Shown: positions 33,120-40,807 of the stretch, in pieces
How the letters are laid out: each line of letters begins with the position of its first letter
Numbering within the stretch: the first letter of the stretch is position 1
Source: Egibacteraceae bacterium
GTDB lineage: Bacteria > Actinomycetota > Nitriliruptoria > Euzebyales > Egibacteraceae
Direction: 5' to 3'
Assembly: GCA_035540635.1 (NCBI GenBank)
Contig: DATLGH010000059.1
Coordinates: forward strand, 1-53,468
Length of the DNA stretch: 53,468 nt
Translations under genes and position numbers: made by a program
Notes under the pieces: generated by a model
Databases searched by the model: none
Seen by the model: the letters and a program-made list of their open reading frames with translations, nothing else
Told to the model about the DNA's origin: nothing

Positions 33120-34271
33120 TCACGCTGCGCGGTCGATCTCGTGCAGGCGCGCGAACGTCCGCAGAGCCTCCTGCACCGCAGCCCCGGCACGGACCGCCGC
33201 CGGCGCCTCCGGTACCTCGCCGACGCCGGTGGCCGCCCGCAGGGGGACGCTCCGCTCGACCGCGCCGTCGATGAGCAGCTGGGCCTCGCCAAGGACCGAC
33301 CCGGCGGCGACGGGGCGGTCGACGACCGGCGGGACGACGGTTCGCCACGTCACCGCGGGCCCGTCGGCCGGCACGGTCCTGCCGAGCGCATCGTCGGCCA
33401 GGAGCGTGACAGCCGCGTCGGCCCAGCGGTAGACGGTCACGGGCGCGCCCGCCTGTACCGGCTCGGCGCGACGGAAGTCGCCGAACCCGTGGTCGAGCAG
33501 ACGGGCGGTGTCTCCGAAGCTGTCCTCGCTGCGGAGCACGACCGCGTAGAAGGTGCGCCCATCGCGGGTGGCGCTGCCGACGAGGCTGTAGCGCGACAGG
33601 TTCGTGAAGCCCGTCTTCACCCCCGTCGCGCCGGGGTAGGTGCCGATCAGCTCGTTGCGATTCGTCATCGGCGGCAGGCCGGGGACAGTGAGGCTCGCCG
33701 CGCCCGCCCATGCCGCGATGTCGGGGTGGGCCATGGCGACCTCGGCGAGCCGGGCGAGGTCGAGCGGGGTCGCCCGGTGCCCGGGGTCGTCGGTCAGCCC
33801 CGAGGCGTTGAGGAACTGTGTGCCGGTGAGCCCCAGCTCGGCGGCTCGGGCGTTCATGCGTCCGACGAAGGCGGCCTCGCTGCCGGCGACGTGCTCGGCG
33901 ATGGCCTGCGAGGCGTCGTTGCCGCTGCGGAGCATGAGGCCGGCGAGGACCGAGCGCGCCGGTATGCGCTGGCCGGCCGCGAGACCGAGGCTCGCCCCCT
34001 GCTGGGCCGCCGCACCCGGCGAGACGACGAGCTCGTCGTCGCCCGCGCCCGCCTCGAGGGCCACGAGCGTCGTCATGATCTTCGTCGTCGACGCCATCGG
34101 CCGGCTGACGGTCTCGTCCCTGCCGTAGAGCACGCGCTGGTCGGCGGGGTCCCAGAGGACGGCGCCGGCTGCGGTCACCCGGGGCGGCTGGGCCCACGCC
34201 GGCGCCCCTGCTGCGGCGAGCGCGAGCAGCACCGCGGCGACGGCGACAAGCCACCGTGCAACCCCCCCCAC
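33120..34271 (-). CDS. dacA: D-alanyl-D-alanine carboxypeptidase, S11 family
   Basis: A 383-residue penicillin-binding protein. The signal peptide core is about 6-25 with cleavage near AWAQP. Active-site motifs are S61-T-T-K64, S116-G-N and K219-T-G, all intact. The enzyme trims the terminal D-Ala from peptidoglycan pentapeptides. The C-terminal domain lacks an obvious amphipathic anchor. It starts 5 bp after the ftsR stop, consistent with one transcript for growth-related genes. Confidence 0.92.
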   Translation of the reverse strand: MGGVARWLVAVAAVLLALAAAGAPAWAQPPRVTAAGAVLWDPADQRVLYGRDETVSRPMASTTKIMTTLVALEAGAGDDELVVSPGAAAQQGASLGLAAGQRIPARSVLAGLMLRSGNDASQAIAEHVAGSEAAFVGRMNARAAELGLTGTQFLNASGLTDDPGHRATPLDLARLAEVAMAHPDIAAWAGAASLTVPGLPPMTNRNELIGTYPGATGVKTGFTNLSRYSLVGSATRDGRTFYAVVLRSEDSFGDTARLLDHGFGDFRRAEPVQAGAPVTVYRWADAAVTLLADDALGRTVPADGPAVTWRTVVPPVVDRPVAAGSVLGEAQLLIDGAVERSVPLRAATGVGEVPEAPAAVRAGAAVQEALRTFARLHEIDRAA

Positions 34272-34276
34272 CCGCG

Positions 34277-35047
34277 CTAGCCCCGGTGGACGTAGGTGCG
34301 CAGCGCGCGCACGAGCAGCGCACGCTTCATGCGCCCGGTGAGCCCGGCGAGCTCCTCGAGCTGGCGGGTGGCCTGCCGCCGCGCCTCCGGGTTGCGCTGG
34401 CGCAGCAGCGGCGTCACGAGCTGCTCGAAGAGGGCGAGCTCACGGTCGACGAACTGGCGGTACATGCGCAGGTGCCGTGGCTCAAGACCGAGCCGCAGCA
34501 GGTCGCGGGCGGCGCGCGCGGCGAGCAGGTCGTCCGCGTCGAACGCTGCCCCGTCGTCGCCGCGGTCGCCGACGATGCCGTACTCGCGCAGGGACTTCAC
34601 CGCGTCCGCTTCCAGACCGGTTGCGTCGCAGAGCTCCCGCAGGGACAACGACACGCGGGCGGCGGGCTGGTCGAGCAAAGGTCCGGAGTCGCCGACCGCG
34701 GCCTCGAGCGCTCGGGCGATCTCGGCGGCGCGCTTCGACGCCAGGCCGTCGCCGTCGACGGTGTCGTCGGTTGGCGCCCGGACATCGCCGGCCGGCTCGC
34801 CGGCGTCGAGACGTTCGAGCTGCTCGCGGATCACCCGCAGCGGCAGGTAGTGGTCACGCTGGGCGGAGAGGATGAAGCGCAGGCGGTCGACGTCGTCGTC
34901 GGTGAACTTGCGGTAGCCCGACTCGGTGCGGTCGGGGTAGATGAGCCCTTCGCTCTCGAGGAACCGGATCTTGGAGATCGTGATGTCCTCGAACTCCTCC
35001 TTCAGCTGGTTGAGCACCTCGCCGATCGTGAAGCCGTCCGCCGCCAC
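34277..35047 (-). CDS. ftsR: MerR-type regulator, FtsR-like
   Basis: A 256-residue protein with an N-terminal MerR helix-turn-helix (TIGEVLNQLKEEFEDITISKI, then FLESEGLIYPDRTESGYRKF) and a long helical C-terminal part (LFEQLVTPLLRQRNPEA). It matches the FtsR/YcgE-like regulator next to garA; the Corynebacterium FtsR activates ftsZ. That function is transferred by homology only. It lies 15 bp after garA and 5 bp before dacA. Confidence 0.85.
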   Translation of the reverse strand: MAADGFTIGEVLNQLKEEFEDITISKIRFLESEGLIYPDRTESGYRKFTDDDVDRLRFILSAQRDHYLPLRVIREQLERLDAGEPAGDVRAPTDDTVDGDGLASKRAAEIARALEAAVGDSGPLLDQPAARVSLSLRELCDATGLEADAVKSLREYGIVGDRGDDGAAFDADDLLAARAARDLLRLGLEPRHLRMYRQFVDRELALFEQLVTPLLRQRNPEARRQATRQLEELAGLTGRMKRALLVRALRTYVHRG

Positions 35048-35062
35048 AGCCCTACCTGCGGC

Positions 35063-35563
35063 TCACTGCGCGGGCTCAGCCACGAAGGCGACGAGCTTGA
35101 ACTTGCCGATCTGGACCTCGTCGCCGGTGTTGAGCATCTGGTCGTCGGCACGCCGGCCGTTCACGTAGGTGCCGTTCAGGCTGCCGACGTCGTGGACCCA
35201 GAAGCGCTGGGCGTCGCGGCGGAACTCCGCATGGCGGCGCGACACGGTGATGTCGTCGAGGAAGATGTCGCTGTCGGGGTGGCGGCCGGCGGACACGACG
35301 TCGCGGTCGAGCAGGAAGCGGGCACCCTCGTTGGGTCCCCGTGCCGAGACGAGCAACGCCGTCCCAGGTTCGAGGTCGCGGACGATGTCCGCGGCTTCGA
35401 GCGCGGACGCCTGCTCCTCGACGGCTTCCTGGGGGTCGTCCGCGCGCAGGGCACCGGTCGTCGTGTCCCCGCTCGTCGAGGCCGTTGCGAGCGGGCGGCC
35501 GCAGTTGCCGCAGAAGTTGCTGTCATGGGGGTTCTGGTGCCCGCAGTGCGTGCAGTACATCAT
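35063..35563 (-). CDS. garA: FHA-domain protein, GarA/OdhI-like
   Basis: A 166-residue protein. The N-terminus has two CxxC pairs (YCTHCGHQNPHDSNFCGNCG region, residues 3-22), a zinc ribbon. The C-terminal FHA domain is at about 75-155, with GRHPDSDIFLDD, SRRHAEF and LNGTYVNG contacts for phospho-threonine. In mycobacteria and corynebacteria GarA/OdhI controls 2-oxoglutarate metabolism. The usual N-terminal Thr-Thr phosphosite may be represented by GDTTTG at about 32-37. ATG at 35563 follows AGGGGAG; the next in-frame ATG is an equal choice. Confidence 0.85.
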   Translation of the reverse strand: MMYCTHCGHQNPHDSNFCGNCGRPLATASTSGDTTTGALRADDPQEAVEEQASALEAADIVRDLEPGTALLVSARGPNEGARFLLDRDVVSAGRHPDSDIFLDDITVSRRHAEFRRDAQRFWVHDVGSLNGTYVNGRRADDQMLNTGDEVQIGKFKLVAFVAEPAQ

Positions 35564-35607
35564 CTCCCCTACCCGATCGACAGGCAGCATGTCGAGTCTG
35601 GCGCGGC

Positions 35608-35613
35608 ATGGTA
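35608..35613 (-). promoter_or_regulatory. Putative -10 element TACCAT for garA-ftsR-dacA
   Basis: Minus-strand TACCAT lies 44 nt upstream of the garA ATG in the gap after gcvH. Confidence 0.4.
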
Positions 35614-35654
35614 GCACCGGCGAAGGGGTGGCCGCGGGACCGTTGTACCGTCGG

Positions 35655-36035
35655 TTATGTCGACTCCGTGAGCTTGCTGTAGTCGTCCGCGCGGAGCAGC
35701 CCGTCGACGCCTGCCGGGTCGTCCGCCTCGATCACGACCATCCACCCCTGCCCGTACGGATCGGAGTTGACGAGCTCGGGTGCGGACTCGAGCGTTTCGT
35801 TGCGCTCGACGATCGTGCCGTTCACGGGGGCGTAGAGGTCCGAGACGCTCTTCGTGGACTCCACCTCGCCGAACGGCTGGCCGGCCTCCACACGCGTGCC
35901 AGTCGCCGGCAGGTCGACGTAGACGACGTCGCCGAGCGCGTCCTGCGCGTAGTGGGTGATGCCGACCGTCACCCGGCTGCCTTCCCGGCGTGCCCACTCG
36001 TGCTCCTGGGTGTACCGCAGGTCTTCGGGGTTCAC
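35655..36035 (-). CDS. gcvH: Glycine cleavage system H protein
   Basis: A 126-residue lipoyl carrier. The lipoylated lysine is K62 in GEVESTKSVSDLYAP, and the opening LRYTQEHEWAR is the family signature. It shuttles the aminomethyl group between P-, T- and L-proteins. GTG at 36035 is used because GGAGGAGAG precedes it and the family begins here; the longer frame upstream is arginine-rich. It is separated from gcvPAB by five genes, an arrangement common in actinobacteria. Confidence 0.93.
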   Translation of the reverse strand: MNPEDLRYTQEHEWARREGSRVTVGITHYAQDALGDVVYVDLPATGTRVEAGQPFGEVESTKSVSDLYAPVNGTIVERNETLESAPELVNSDPYGQGWMVVIEADDPAGVDGLLRADDYSKLTEST

Positions 36036-36073
36036 GTGCCGCTCTCCTCCTCGCCGCCGGGATGCGGCCAGGG

Positions 36074-36079
36074 ATGCTA
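36074..36079 (-). promoter_or_regulatory. Putative -10 element TAGCAT for gcvH
   Basis: Minus-strand TAGCAT lies 38 nt upstream of the gcvH GTG, in the context AGGGATGCTAC on the plus strand, nearly the same as upstream of dapC. Confidence 0.4.
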
Positions 36080-36093
36080 CCGCCTTCCCCGGC

Positions 36094-36885
36094 TCACTCG
36101 GCGGCCTCGACCGTGACCGGCTCGCCGAAAACGAACGACGTCGGCTGGCCTCGCGCAGGCACGGTGAGCTGCGCACGGGAGTCGACGGTCGCGGTCACGC
36201 CGTCGCCGGCCCGCTCGAGGGTGTCGACGACGCCGTTGGGGATGGCCAGCGCGCGGGCCATCGTCTCGGCCGGCCCGACGGCGGCGACCCGGTAGGGGGA
36301 GGTGACGGGCGTGCCGTCGACGAGGAGGCGGTTGTTGCGCACAGTGAACGCCGAGGAGACCACGAGACGGACCCCGTTGACGTCGATGGCCTCCGCACCA
36401 GCGTCGCGCAGCTCCTGCACGGTGTCCACGAGGTGCTCCGGCCCGAGCGCCCCGCGGGGGTCGTCGACGGTGAGCACGATCCCTTCCCCCTCGGCGGCCA
36501 CGACGCCGGCGAGGATGCTGAAGTCCTGCAGTCGGCGCTCGAGGTTGCGCATCGCCAGCCCGTCACGCTCCGCGGACTCCTCGAAGGCGAGGAGCGTGAG
36601 GCGCAGGTCGGTGAACTCGCTCTGGAGCCGGTCGCTCTCGGCTGACAGGTTCGCGAGGATCGTCGCGAGGTCCTCCTCCCGCTCCCCCTCGAGCTGCGTG
36701 CCGAGGCTCTCGCCGGCGCGCAGCTGGGTCACGAGCAGGAAGCCGAGAACGCCGCACGCGAGCGCGATCGCGGCGGTGCTCATGGTGCCTCGCCGACGCG
36801 GCCGGTCGGGGGCAGCGGGAGCGGGGCGCTGGCGGGGGGCGGTGGCGGTCCCCGCCTCGCTGCGCTGCGCGGCGTCAGGGGTCAT
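36094..36885 (-). CDS. DUF881 family protein (second copy)
   Basis: A 263-residue membrane-anchored protein. A disordered basic N-terminus is followed by one transmembrane helix (about 36-52), a coiled coil (about 60-110), and the DUF881 core with EGEGIVLTVDDPRG, AIDVNGVRLV and the SPYRVAAVG block. DUF881 proteins occur beside division and septation genes in actinobacteria; the molecular function is unknown. It pairs with another DUF881 gene across the small basic protein. ATG at 36885 lies 9 nt after a TACGAT -10. Confidence 0.85.
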   Translation of the reverse strand: MTPDAAQRSEAGTATAPRQRPAPAAPDRPRRRGTMSTAAIALACGVLGFLLVTQLRAGESLGTQLEGEREEDLATILANLSAESDRLQSEFTDLRLTLLAFEESAERDGLAMRNLERRLQDFSILAGVVAAEGEGIVLTVDDPRGALGPEHLVDTVQELRDAGAEAIDVNGVRLVVSSAFTVRNNRLLVDGTPVTSPYRVAAVGPAETMARALAIPNGVVDTLERAGDGVTATVDSRAQLTVPARGQPTSFVFGEPVTVEAAE

Positions 36886-36894
36886 CGCATATCC

Positions 36895-36900
36895 ATCGTA
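36895..36900 (-). promoter_or_regulatory. Putative -10 element TACGAT for the second DUF881 gene
   Basis: Minus-strand TACGAT lies nine bases before the ATG with no ribosome-binding site, fitting a leaderless or very short leader. Confidence 0.4.
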
Positions 36901-36925
36901 GGGCCCCCGGGCCCACGCGGAGCGC

Positions 36926-37258
36926 TCATGCCCGGAACAGGTGCCGGCGCACGGCGGCGAGGTTCTGGAAGATGCGGACGCCGAACACGAACAGGACCGC
37001 GGTGGACAGCTCCTGCCCGGCGCCGAGCTGGTCGCCGAGGAACACGAGGAAGACGGCGAGCACCACGTTGGTGAGGAAGGACACGAGGAAGACCCGCTCG
37101 TCGAAGGTGCCGTCGAGCCTCGCCCGCGCCGCACCGAAGATGGCGTCGAGCGCGGCGATCACCGCGACGGGCAGATAGGGGGCGAGCGCACTCGGCACCG
37201 TCGGCTGCAGGAGCAGCCCGAGCAGCGCGCCGACGACCAGGGCGATGAGCGGGATCAC
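36926..37258 (-). CDS. sbp: Small basic membrane protein (DUF1290)
   Basis: A 110-residue protein with three hydrophobic helices. Conserved pieces are LPVAVIAALDAIFGAARA, FDERVFLVSFLTNVVLA and the C-terminal FGVRIFQNLAAVRRHLF. This is the DUF1290/Sbp family found near division genes in Gram-positives. The start overlaps the stop of the upstream DUF881 gene (ATGA), indicating co-translation. Confidence 0.88.
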   Translation of the reverse strand: MIPLIALVVGALLGLLLQPTVPSALAPYLPVAVIAALDAIFGAARARLDGTFDERVFLVSFLTNVVLAVFLVFLGDQLGAGQELSTAVLFVFGVRIFQNLAAVRRHLFRA

Positions 37259-38082
37259 GGCTGGTCCTCGGCGACCTGCAGGCCGGGGACGTCACCGACC
37301 GGCTCGGCCGCGCGCAGCTGCACGCTGCCGCCGTAGGGGGCGAGGTCGAGGGTGTCGACGACCTCGGTGGCGAACCCGAGCCCGTACACCTCCGTCCAGA
37401 TCGCGAACTGCTCGGCGATCTCCGACCGGGCGAAGTCCACGGCGAGGCGGTCGGGGTTGCCGATCGCCTCCACGACGTAGGGCGGGGTCAGGACGCGGTA
37501 GTTCACGAGAATCTGGCGGCCGGCACGGCGCAGCGCGGTCGTCGCGATGATCCGCTCGCCGTTCACGGCCACGGCCTCGGCGCCCGCTCCGAACAGGGCG
37601 TTGACCGCGAGCTGCAGGTCCCTGTCCTGGATGCGGCAGTCCTCCTCCCGAACGGAGCAGCCCGTCACGGCGTCGGCGAAGGTCACCCGCAGGCCCGGAC
37701 CGGTGAGGCGGGTCAGCCCGGCCGCCTGCTCGACCTGGGTGAGGTAGGCGGAGAGGCTCGGCGCGCCGGCGGCCACGTCGGCCTCGGCCTCCGCCACCCG
37801 CGCCCGGAGATCCTCGAGTCGAGCGGACAGCTGCTCGGTGTGCTCGCTGCGGGCGTTGATGAGGGCGATGAGCTCCGCCTTGCGGGCGTCCTGCTCGAGG
37901 GCCGACGTCCGGCCCGCCGACAGCCCCGCGACGAGGAAGAAGCCGACGAGGAGCGCACCGATGGCGGTCAGAGCGCTCACAACGGGCGGCGACCACGGCC
38001 GCGACCACCGGGTGGGTGGCCCGAGCGGGTAATCGTGCGCGGGTTGGTCGGCCAGCCCCGACGCCTTGGCCAGGTTCGTCAT
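37255..38082 (-). CDS. DUF881 family protein (first copy)
   Basis: A 275-residue protein with one transmembrane helix (about 33-55), a coiled coil (about 60-103) and a DUF881 domain (GPGLRVTFADA, AVAVNGERIIATTALRR, PPYVVEAIGNPDRL). A Cys pair (C142 and C149 region, TGCSVREEDC) is an insertion not shared with the second copy. It forms a conserved trio with sbp and the other DUF881 gene. It follows the phosphatidyltransferase gene by 42 bp. Confidence 0.85.
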   Translation of the reverse strand: MTNLAKASGLADQPAHDYPLGPPTRWSRPWSPPVVSALTAIGALLVGFFLVAGLSAGRTSALEQDARKAELIALINARSEHTEQLSARLEDLRARVAEAEADVAAGAPSLSAYLTQVEQAAGLTRLTGPGLRVTFADAVTGCSVREEDCRIQDRDLQLAVNALFGAGAEAVAVNGERIIATTALRRAGRQILVNYRVLTPPYVVEAIGNPDRLAVDFARSEIAEQFAIWTEVYGLGFATEVVDTLDLAPYGGSVQLRAAEPVGDVPGLQVAEDQP

Positions 38083-38124
38083 CGCCCGGCAAAGCCTACC
38101 ACCGGCACCTGCCGAAACCGCTGG

Positions 38125-38742
38125 TCAGGGGCGGGACGAGCGGAGCGCGAGCGCAGCGCGGGTGTACTGGCCCGCCGCGACGTAGTAGGCGACCACACCG
38201 ACCCCGGCGAGGACCCACGATCCGGTCCGCAGCTCGCGCATGGCTGCCCATCCAGCCTCGGCGAGCAGGAAGCCGGGCAGCGCCCCGAGCAGGCACGCCG
38301 TCGCGGTCTTGCCGACCCGCGTGACCGGTATGGGCGGGATGGCGCGGAAGACGGCCGCAGCGCCGACGAGGAGCACGAGGTCACGCCCCACGACGAGCGC
38401 CACGAGCCACCACTGGACGATCCCGGCGGCGAGCAACGTGAGTGCGACCGTCGCGAGCAGCACCCGGTCGATGAGCGGGTCGAGCACCTGCCCGAGGCGC
38501 GAGACCTGGTCGAAGCGGCGCGCGACGTAGCCGTCGACCCAGTCGGTCGCGGCGACGACGACGAGCACCCCGAACGCCGCGGCGGCCGCCTCCCGGGCGA
38601 GCAGCAGCCAGACGAACAACGGCAGGCCGAGCAGCCGCAGGAGGGTGATCGCGTTCGCCGCCGTCAGCACGCGGTCGTGGACGACGGCAGGCCCGTCCCC
38701 GCGGGCACCCCACGCGAACTGCCGCAGCCGGTCGGGTCTCAT
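38125..38742 (-). CDS. CDP-alcohol phosphatidyltransferase, PgsA-like
   Basis: A 205-residue integral membrane enzyme of phospholipid synthesis. The catalytic motif DG-x2-AR-x8-G-x3-D-x3-D is complete in DWVDGYVARRFD followed by GQVLDPLIDR (about 67-92). Five or six hydrophobic helices fit the family. Glycerol-3-phosphate as acceptor (PgsA) is suggested by its usual place before the DUF881-sbp trio in actinobacteria; cardiolipin or inositol acceptors remain possible. ATG at 38742 is eight bases behind a TACGCT -10. Confidence 0.85.
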   Translation of the reverse strand: MRPDRLRQFAWGARGDGPAVVHDRVLTAANAITLLRLLGLPLFVWLLLAREAAAAAFGVLVVVAATDWVDGYVARRFDQVSRLGQVLDPLIDRVLLATVALTLLAAGIVQWWLVALVVGRDLVLLVGAAAVFRAIPPIPVTRVGKTATACLLGALPGFLLAEAGWAAMRELRTGSWVLAGVGVVAYYVAAGQYTRAALALRSSRP

Positions 38743-38750
38743 GTGCGGGC

Positions 38751-38756
38751 AGCGTA
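38751..38756 (-). promoter_or_regulatory. Putative leaderless -10 element TACGCT
   Basis: Minus-strand TACGCT is followed by eight bases and then the phosphatidyltransferase ATG, with no ribosome-binding site. Confidence 0.4.
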
Positions 38757-38772
38757 ACCTTCGCCGCCGACC

Positions 38773-38800
38773 GTGACCGCCGACGGGCTCGTGCTAGCCT
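38773..38800 (+). promoter_or_regulatory. Putative promoter of tRNA-Pro
   Basis: GTGACC (38773-38778) and TAGCCT (38795-38800) are separated by 16 bp and end 11 bp before the mature tRNA start, as expected for a stable RNA promoter. Confidence 0.5.
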
Positions 38801-38811
38801 TGGTCCATCCG

Positions 38812-38887
38812 CGGGATGTGGCCCAGTTTGGTCCAGGGCGCCGGTCTGGGGGACCGGAGATCGGGGGTTCAAATCCCCCCATCCCGA
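38812..38887 (+). tRNA. tRNA-Pro (GGG)
   Basis: A full 76-nt cloverleaf. The acceptor CGGGATG pairs with CATCCCG and the discriminator is A. The anticodon stem CCGGT/ACCGG (38841-38845 and 38853-38857) encloses the loop CTGGGGG, giving anticodon GGG at 38848-38850. The T-arm is GGGGG-TTCAAAT-CCCCC. No CCA is encoded. An integrase remnant begins about 100 bp downstream, so its 3' end is a likely attachment site. Confidence 0.95.
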
Positions 38888-38924
38888 CTGGGAAACAGAA
38901 GGCGCAGGTCATACTGCGTATTCG

Positions 38925-38962
38925 CACGCCAGAGGCCCCCGTAACCGGAGGGCTCTGGCGTG
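38925..38962. terminator. Hairpin downstream of tRNA-Pro
   Basis: A perfect 10-bp stem, CACGCCAGAG (38925-38934) with CTCTGGCGTG (38953-38962), whose inner GCCC/GGG pairs lengthen it. It could end tRNA transcription on the plus strand or integrase transcription on the minus strand. No T-run follows on the plus side. Confidence 0.5.
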
Positions 38963-38982
38963 AATGCTCACAGAATGCTCAC
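38962..38982. repeat. Tandem 10-bp direct repeat GAATGCTCAC
   Basis: GAATGCTCAC occurs twice (38962-38971 and 38973-38982), one base apart, between the hairpin and the integrase remnant. It may be an arm-type integrase site or a chance duplication. Confidence 0.45.
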
Positions 38983-38992
38983 GGGAGCGGCG

Positions 38993-39151
38993 TCAGGTCA
39001 ACACCCCTTCCCCGGCGTCGTCGGCGTCGGGCGCTGCTTGGATGATCCGGGCGACGCGCGCGTCGGCCTCTGCCTGCATGCCGGGGGTGACGTCGCTGTA
39101 GACATCGCCGGTTATGGCGATGGACGAGTGCCCGAGCACTGCCACATCTGG
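38993..39151 (-). pseudogene. C-terminal fragment of a tyrosine-recombinase integrase
   Basis: Reading from 39151 to the TGA at 38993 gives VAVLGHSSIAITGDVYSDVTP and then an Ala/Asp-rich tail with ARVARIIQ. LGHSSIAITGDVYSDV is the box II region of phage integrases, with the conserved LGH and the catalytic Tyr. Nothing upstream of 39151 continues the domain, so about 300 residues are missing. A 3' integrase scrap beside a tRNA gene is the usual scar of an integrated element. Confidence 0.8.
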
Positions 39152-39516
39152 ATCGGAAGGTCCCGTTCCTTCTCACGTGGCGTCCCCGACCCGCCCTCCT
39201 CGAGGGCGTCGACACCCTCCGGAGAAGCGGGAGCGCGTTAACACCAGGCGTTAGTTGGACTCAGTTAGTTGGCCGCTGACCCTGACGTGACGGAGCCATC
39301 CTACCGGAGAGCAGCTGCGACCGTCCCCCTTGCTCGGCGCGGTGTACCGCGTTGCTGGGCACCCCGCCCCGGAACTTCCGAGAGCCGGGGATCCCGGAAC
39401 GTTTTGCGGTGGGAGGTCCACCATCGGATATCTCGCTCATGCTTGCACCACCGCCCGGCGACACGCGGGGATTGCGGACCTCGTCTGATCGGCGACCTCG
39501 CATTATCCCAAAGCGC
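39152..39516. other. Non-coding or decayed stretch between integrase scrap and ispG
   Basis: I find no convincing gene in these 365 bp. Short open frames exist on both strands (for example minus 39261-39503), but they lack a start signal and recognisable content. GC is visibly lower than in the flanking chromosome. It is most simply the degraded left edge of an island. Confidence 0.5.
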
Positions 39517-40686
39517 CTAGGTCACCACGCTTGGGGCCCCCTTGCCTCGCTCTCGGCGGAGTTCCTCGGCCATCTGCCTTCCCAGGTGGACGACCGCTGG
39601 GACGATGTCTTCCTCGGGGACGGTGGACACGACCTCGCCGCGTTGGAGGATCTGGCCCTTGCCTTTGCCGGCTGCCACCCCGAGGTCGGCCTCGCGCGCC
39701 TCTCCGGGGCCGTTGACCACGCAGCCCATGACCGCAACCCGCAGGGGCACGTCGATGCCCGCGAGGGCGGCCTGCACCGCTTCGGCCAATGCGAACACGT
39801 CGACCTCCGCCCGCCCGCACGAGGGACAGGAGACGAGGTCAAGCCCCCGCCCTCGTAGATGCAGCGCCTCGAGGATGGCGATGCCGGCCTTGACCTCCTC
39901 CACCGGGTCGGTCGACAGGGACACCCGGATCGTGTCACCGATGCCCTCGGCCAGCAGCGTCCCTATGCCCACTGCGGACTTCGGGACGCCGGTGCTGGGC
40001 GGTCCGGCCTCGGTTACACCCAGATGGAGCGGATAGTCCGTGCGCGCCGCCAAGAGGCGGTAGGTCTGAATCATCACCCACGGGTCGGAGTGCTTCACCG
40101 AGATTTTGATGTCGCTGAACCCCACCTGTTCGAGGAGGCCGACCTCGTCAAGGGCGGACTCCACCAGCGCCTCCGGTGTCACCCCGCCGTGCTTTTCCCG
40201 CAGTCGCCGTTCGAGCGATCCCCCGTTGACGCCGACGCGTATGGGGATGCCCCGCTCTCTGGCCGCGTCGGCGATGAGTTGCACCCTTGAGCGGTCCCCT
40301 CCCTTGTGGATGTTGCCCGGGTTGATGCGCACGCCCGCGCAGCCGGCTTCGATCGCCGCCATCGCGTAGCGCCACTGGAAGTGGATGTCGGCGACGACCG
40401 GCAGGGTGGACTTGCGGGCGATCGCGGTCAGGGGCTCGGCATCGTCGCCGCGCGGACAGGCCACCCGGACGATGTCGGCGCCGGCAGCCGCGAGCGCGGC
40501 GATCTGCTGCAGCGTGGCGTCCACATCGCGGGTCGGAGTGGTCGTCATGGATTGGACGCTGACGGGGGCGCCGCCGCCCACGTCGACGGTGGCGAGGCGG
40601 ATACGCCGGGTGGCGCGCCGGCGAGGCGGTTTCAGATGCGTTGGGGGCGACGCGGCGGCGTCGATGACGGGGAGGAAGGAAGTCAA
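39517..40686 (-). CDS. ispG: (E)-4-hydroxy-3-methylbut-2-enyl-diphosphate synthase
   Basis: A 389-residue MEP-pathway enzyme that converts methylerythritol cyclodiphosphate to HMBPP. The TIM-barrel part carries [15 protein letters not shown] and VRINPGNI. The 4Fe-4S domain has SCPSCGR and the [16 protein letters not shown] block. I start at TTG 40686 because GGAGGTG lies eight bases upstream; the longer frame has no ribosome-binding site. It lies at the end of the terpene gene group, separated from it by the plus-strand CYTH gene. A second, housekeeping ispG may exist elsewhere; that cannot be seen here. Confidence 0.9.
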   Translation of the reverse strand: MTSFLPVIDAAASPPTHLKPPRRRATRRIRLATVDVGGGAPVSVQSMTTTPTRDVDATLQQIAALAAAGADIVRVACPRGDDAEPLTAIARKSTLPVVADIHFQWRYAMAAIEAGCAGVRINPGNIHKGGDRSRVQLIADAARERGIPIRVGVNGGSLERRLREKHGGVTPEALVESALDEVGLLEQVGFSDIKISVKHSDPWVMIQTYRLLAARTDYPLHLGVTEAGPPSTGVPKSAVGIGTLLAEGIGDTIRVSLSTDPVEEVKAGIAILEALHLRGRGLDLVSCPSCGRAEVDVFALAEAVQAALAGIDVPLRVAVMGCVVNGPGEAREADLGVAAGKGKGQILQRGEVVSTVPEEDIVPAVVHLGRQMAEELRRERGKGAPSVVT

Positions 40687-40794
40687 CGGCGAAACACCTC
40701 CGGGTGTCGGTCGGGACGGAGGACGTACCCGCGCAGACGGAGCCCTTGCAGGCACCGCCGGCAGACGAAGGGCGCTGGAGGTTTTGGATTCGGG

Positions 40795-40800
40795 TACGGT
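40795..40800 (+). promoter_or_regulatory. Putative leaderless -10 element TACGGT
   Basis: TACGGT is followed by seven bases and then GTG at 40808, with no ribosome-binding site. It lies in the 121-bp gap between the divergent ispG and CYTH genes. Confidence 0.45.
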
Positions 40801-40807
40801 GGCCGCC

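Noticed and set aside
38979-39215. 78-residue minus-strand ORF next to tRNA-Pro
   Set aside because: It is out of frame with the integrase homology at the same place and is Arg/His-rich; the integrase remnant in the neighbouring frame explains the sequence.
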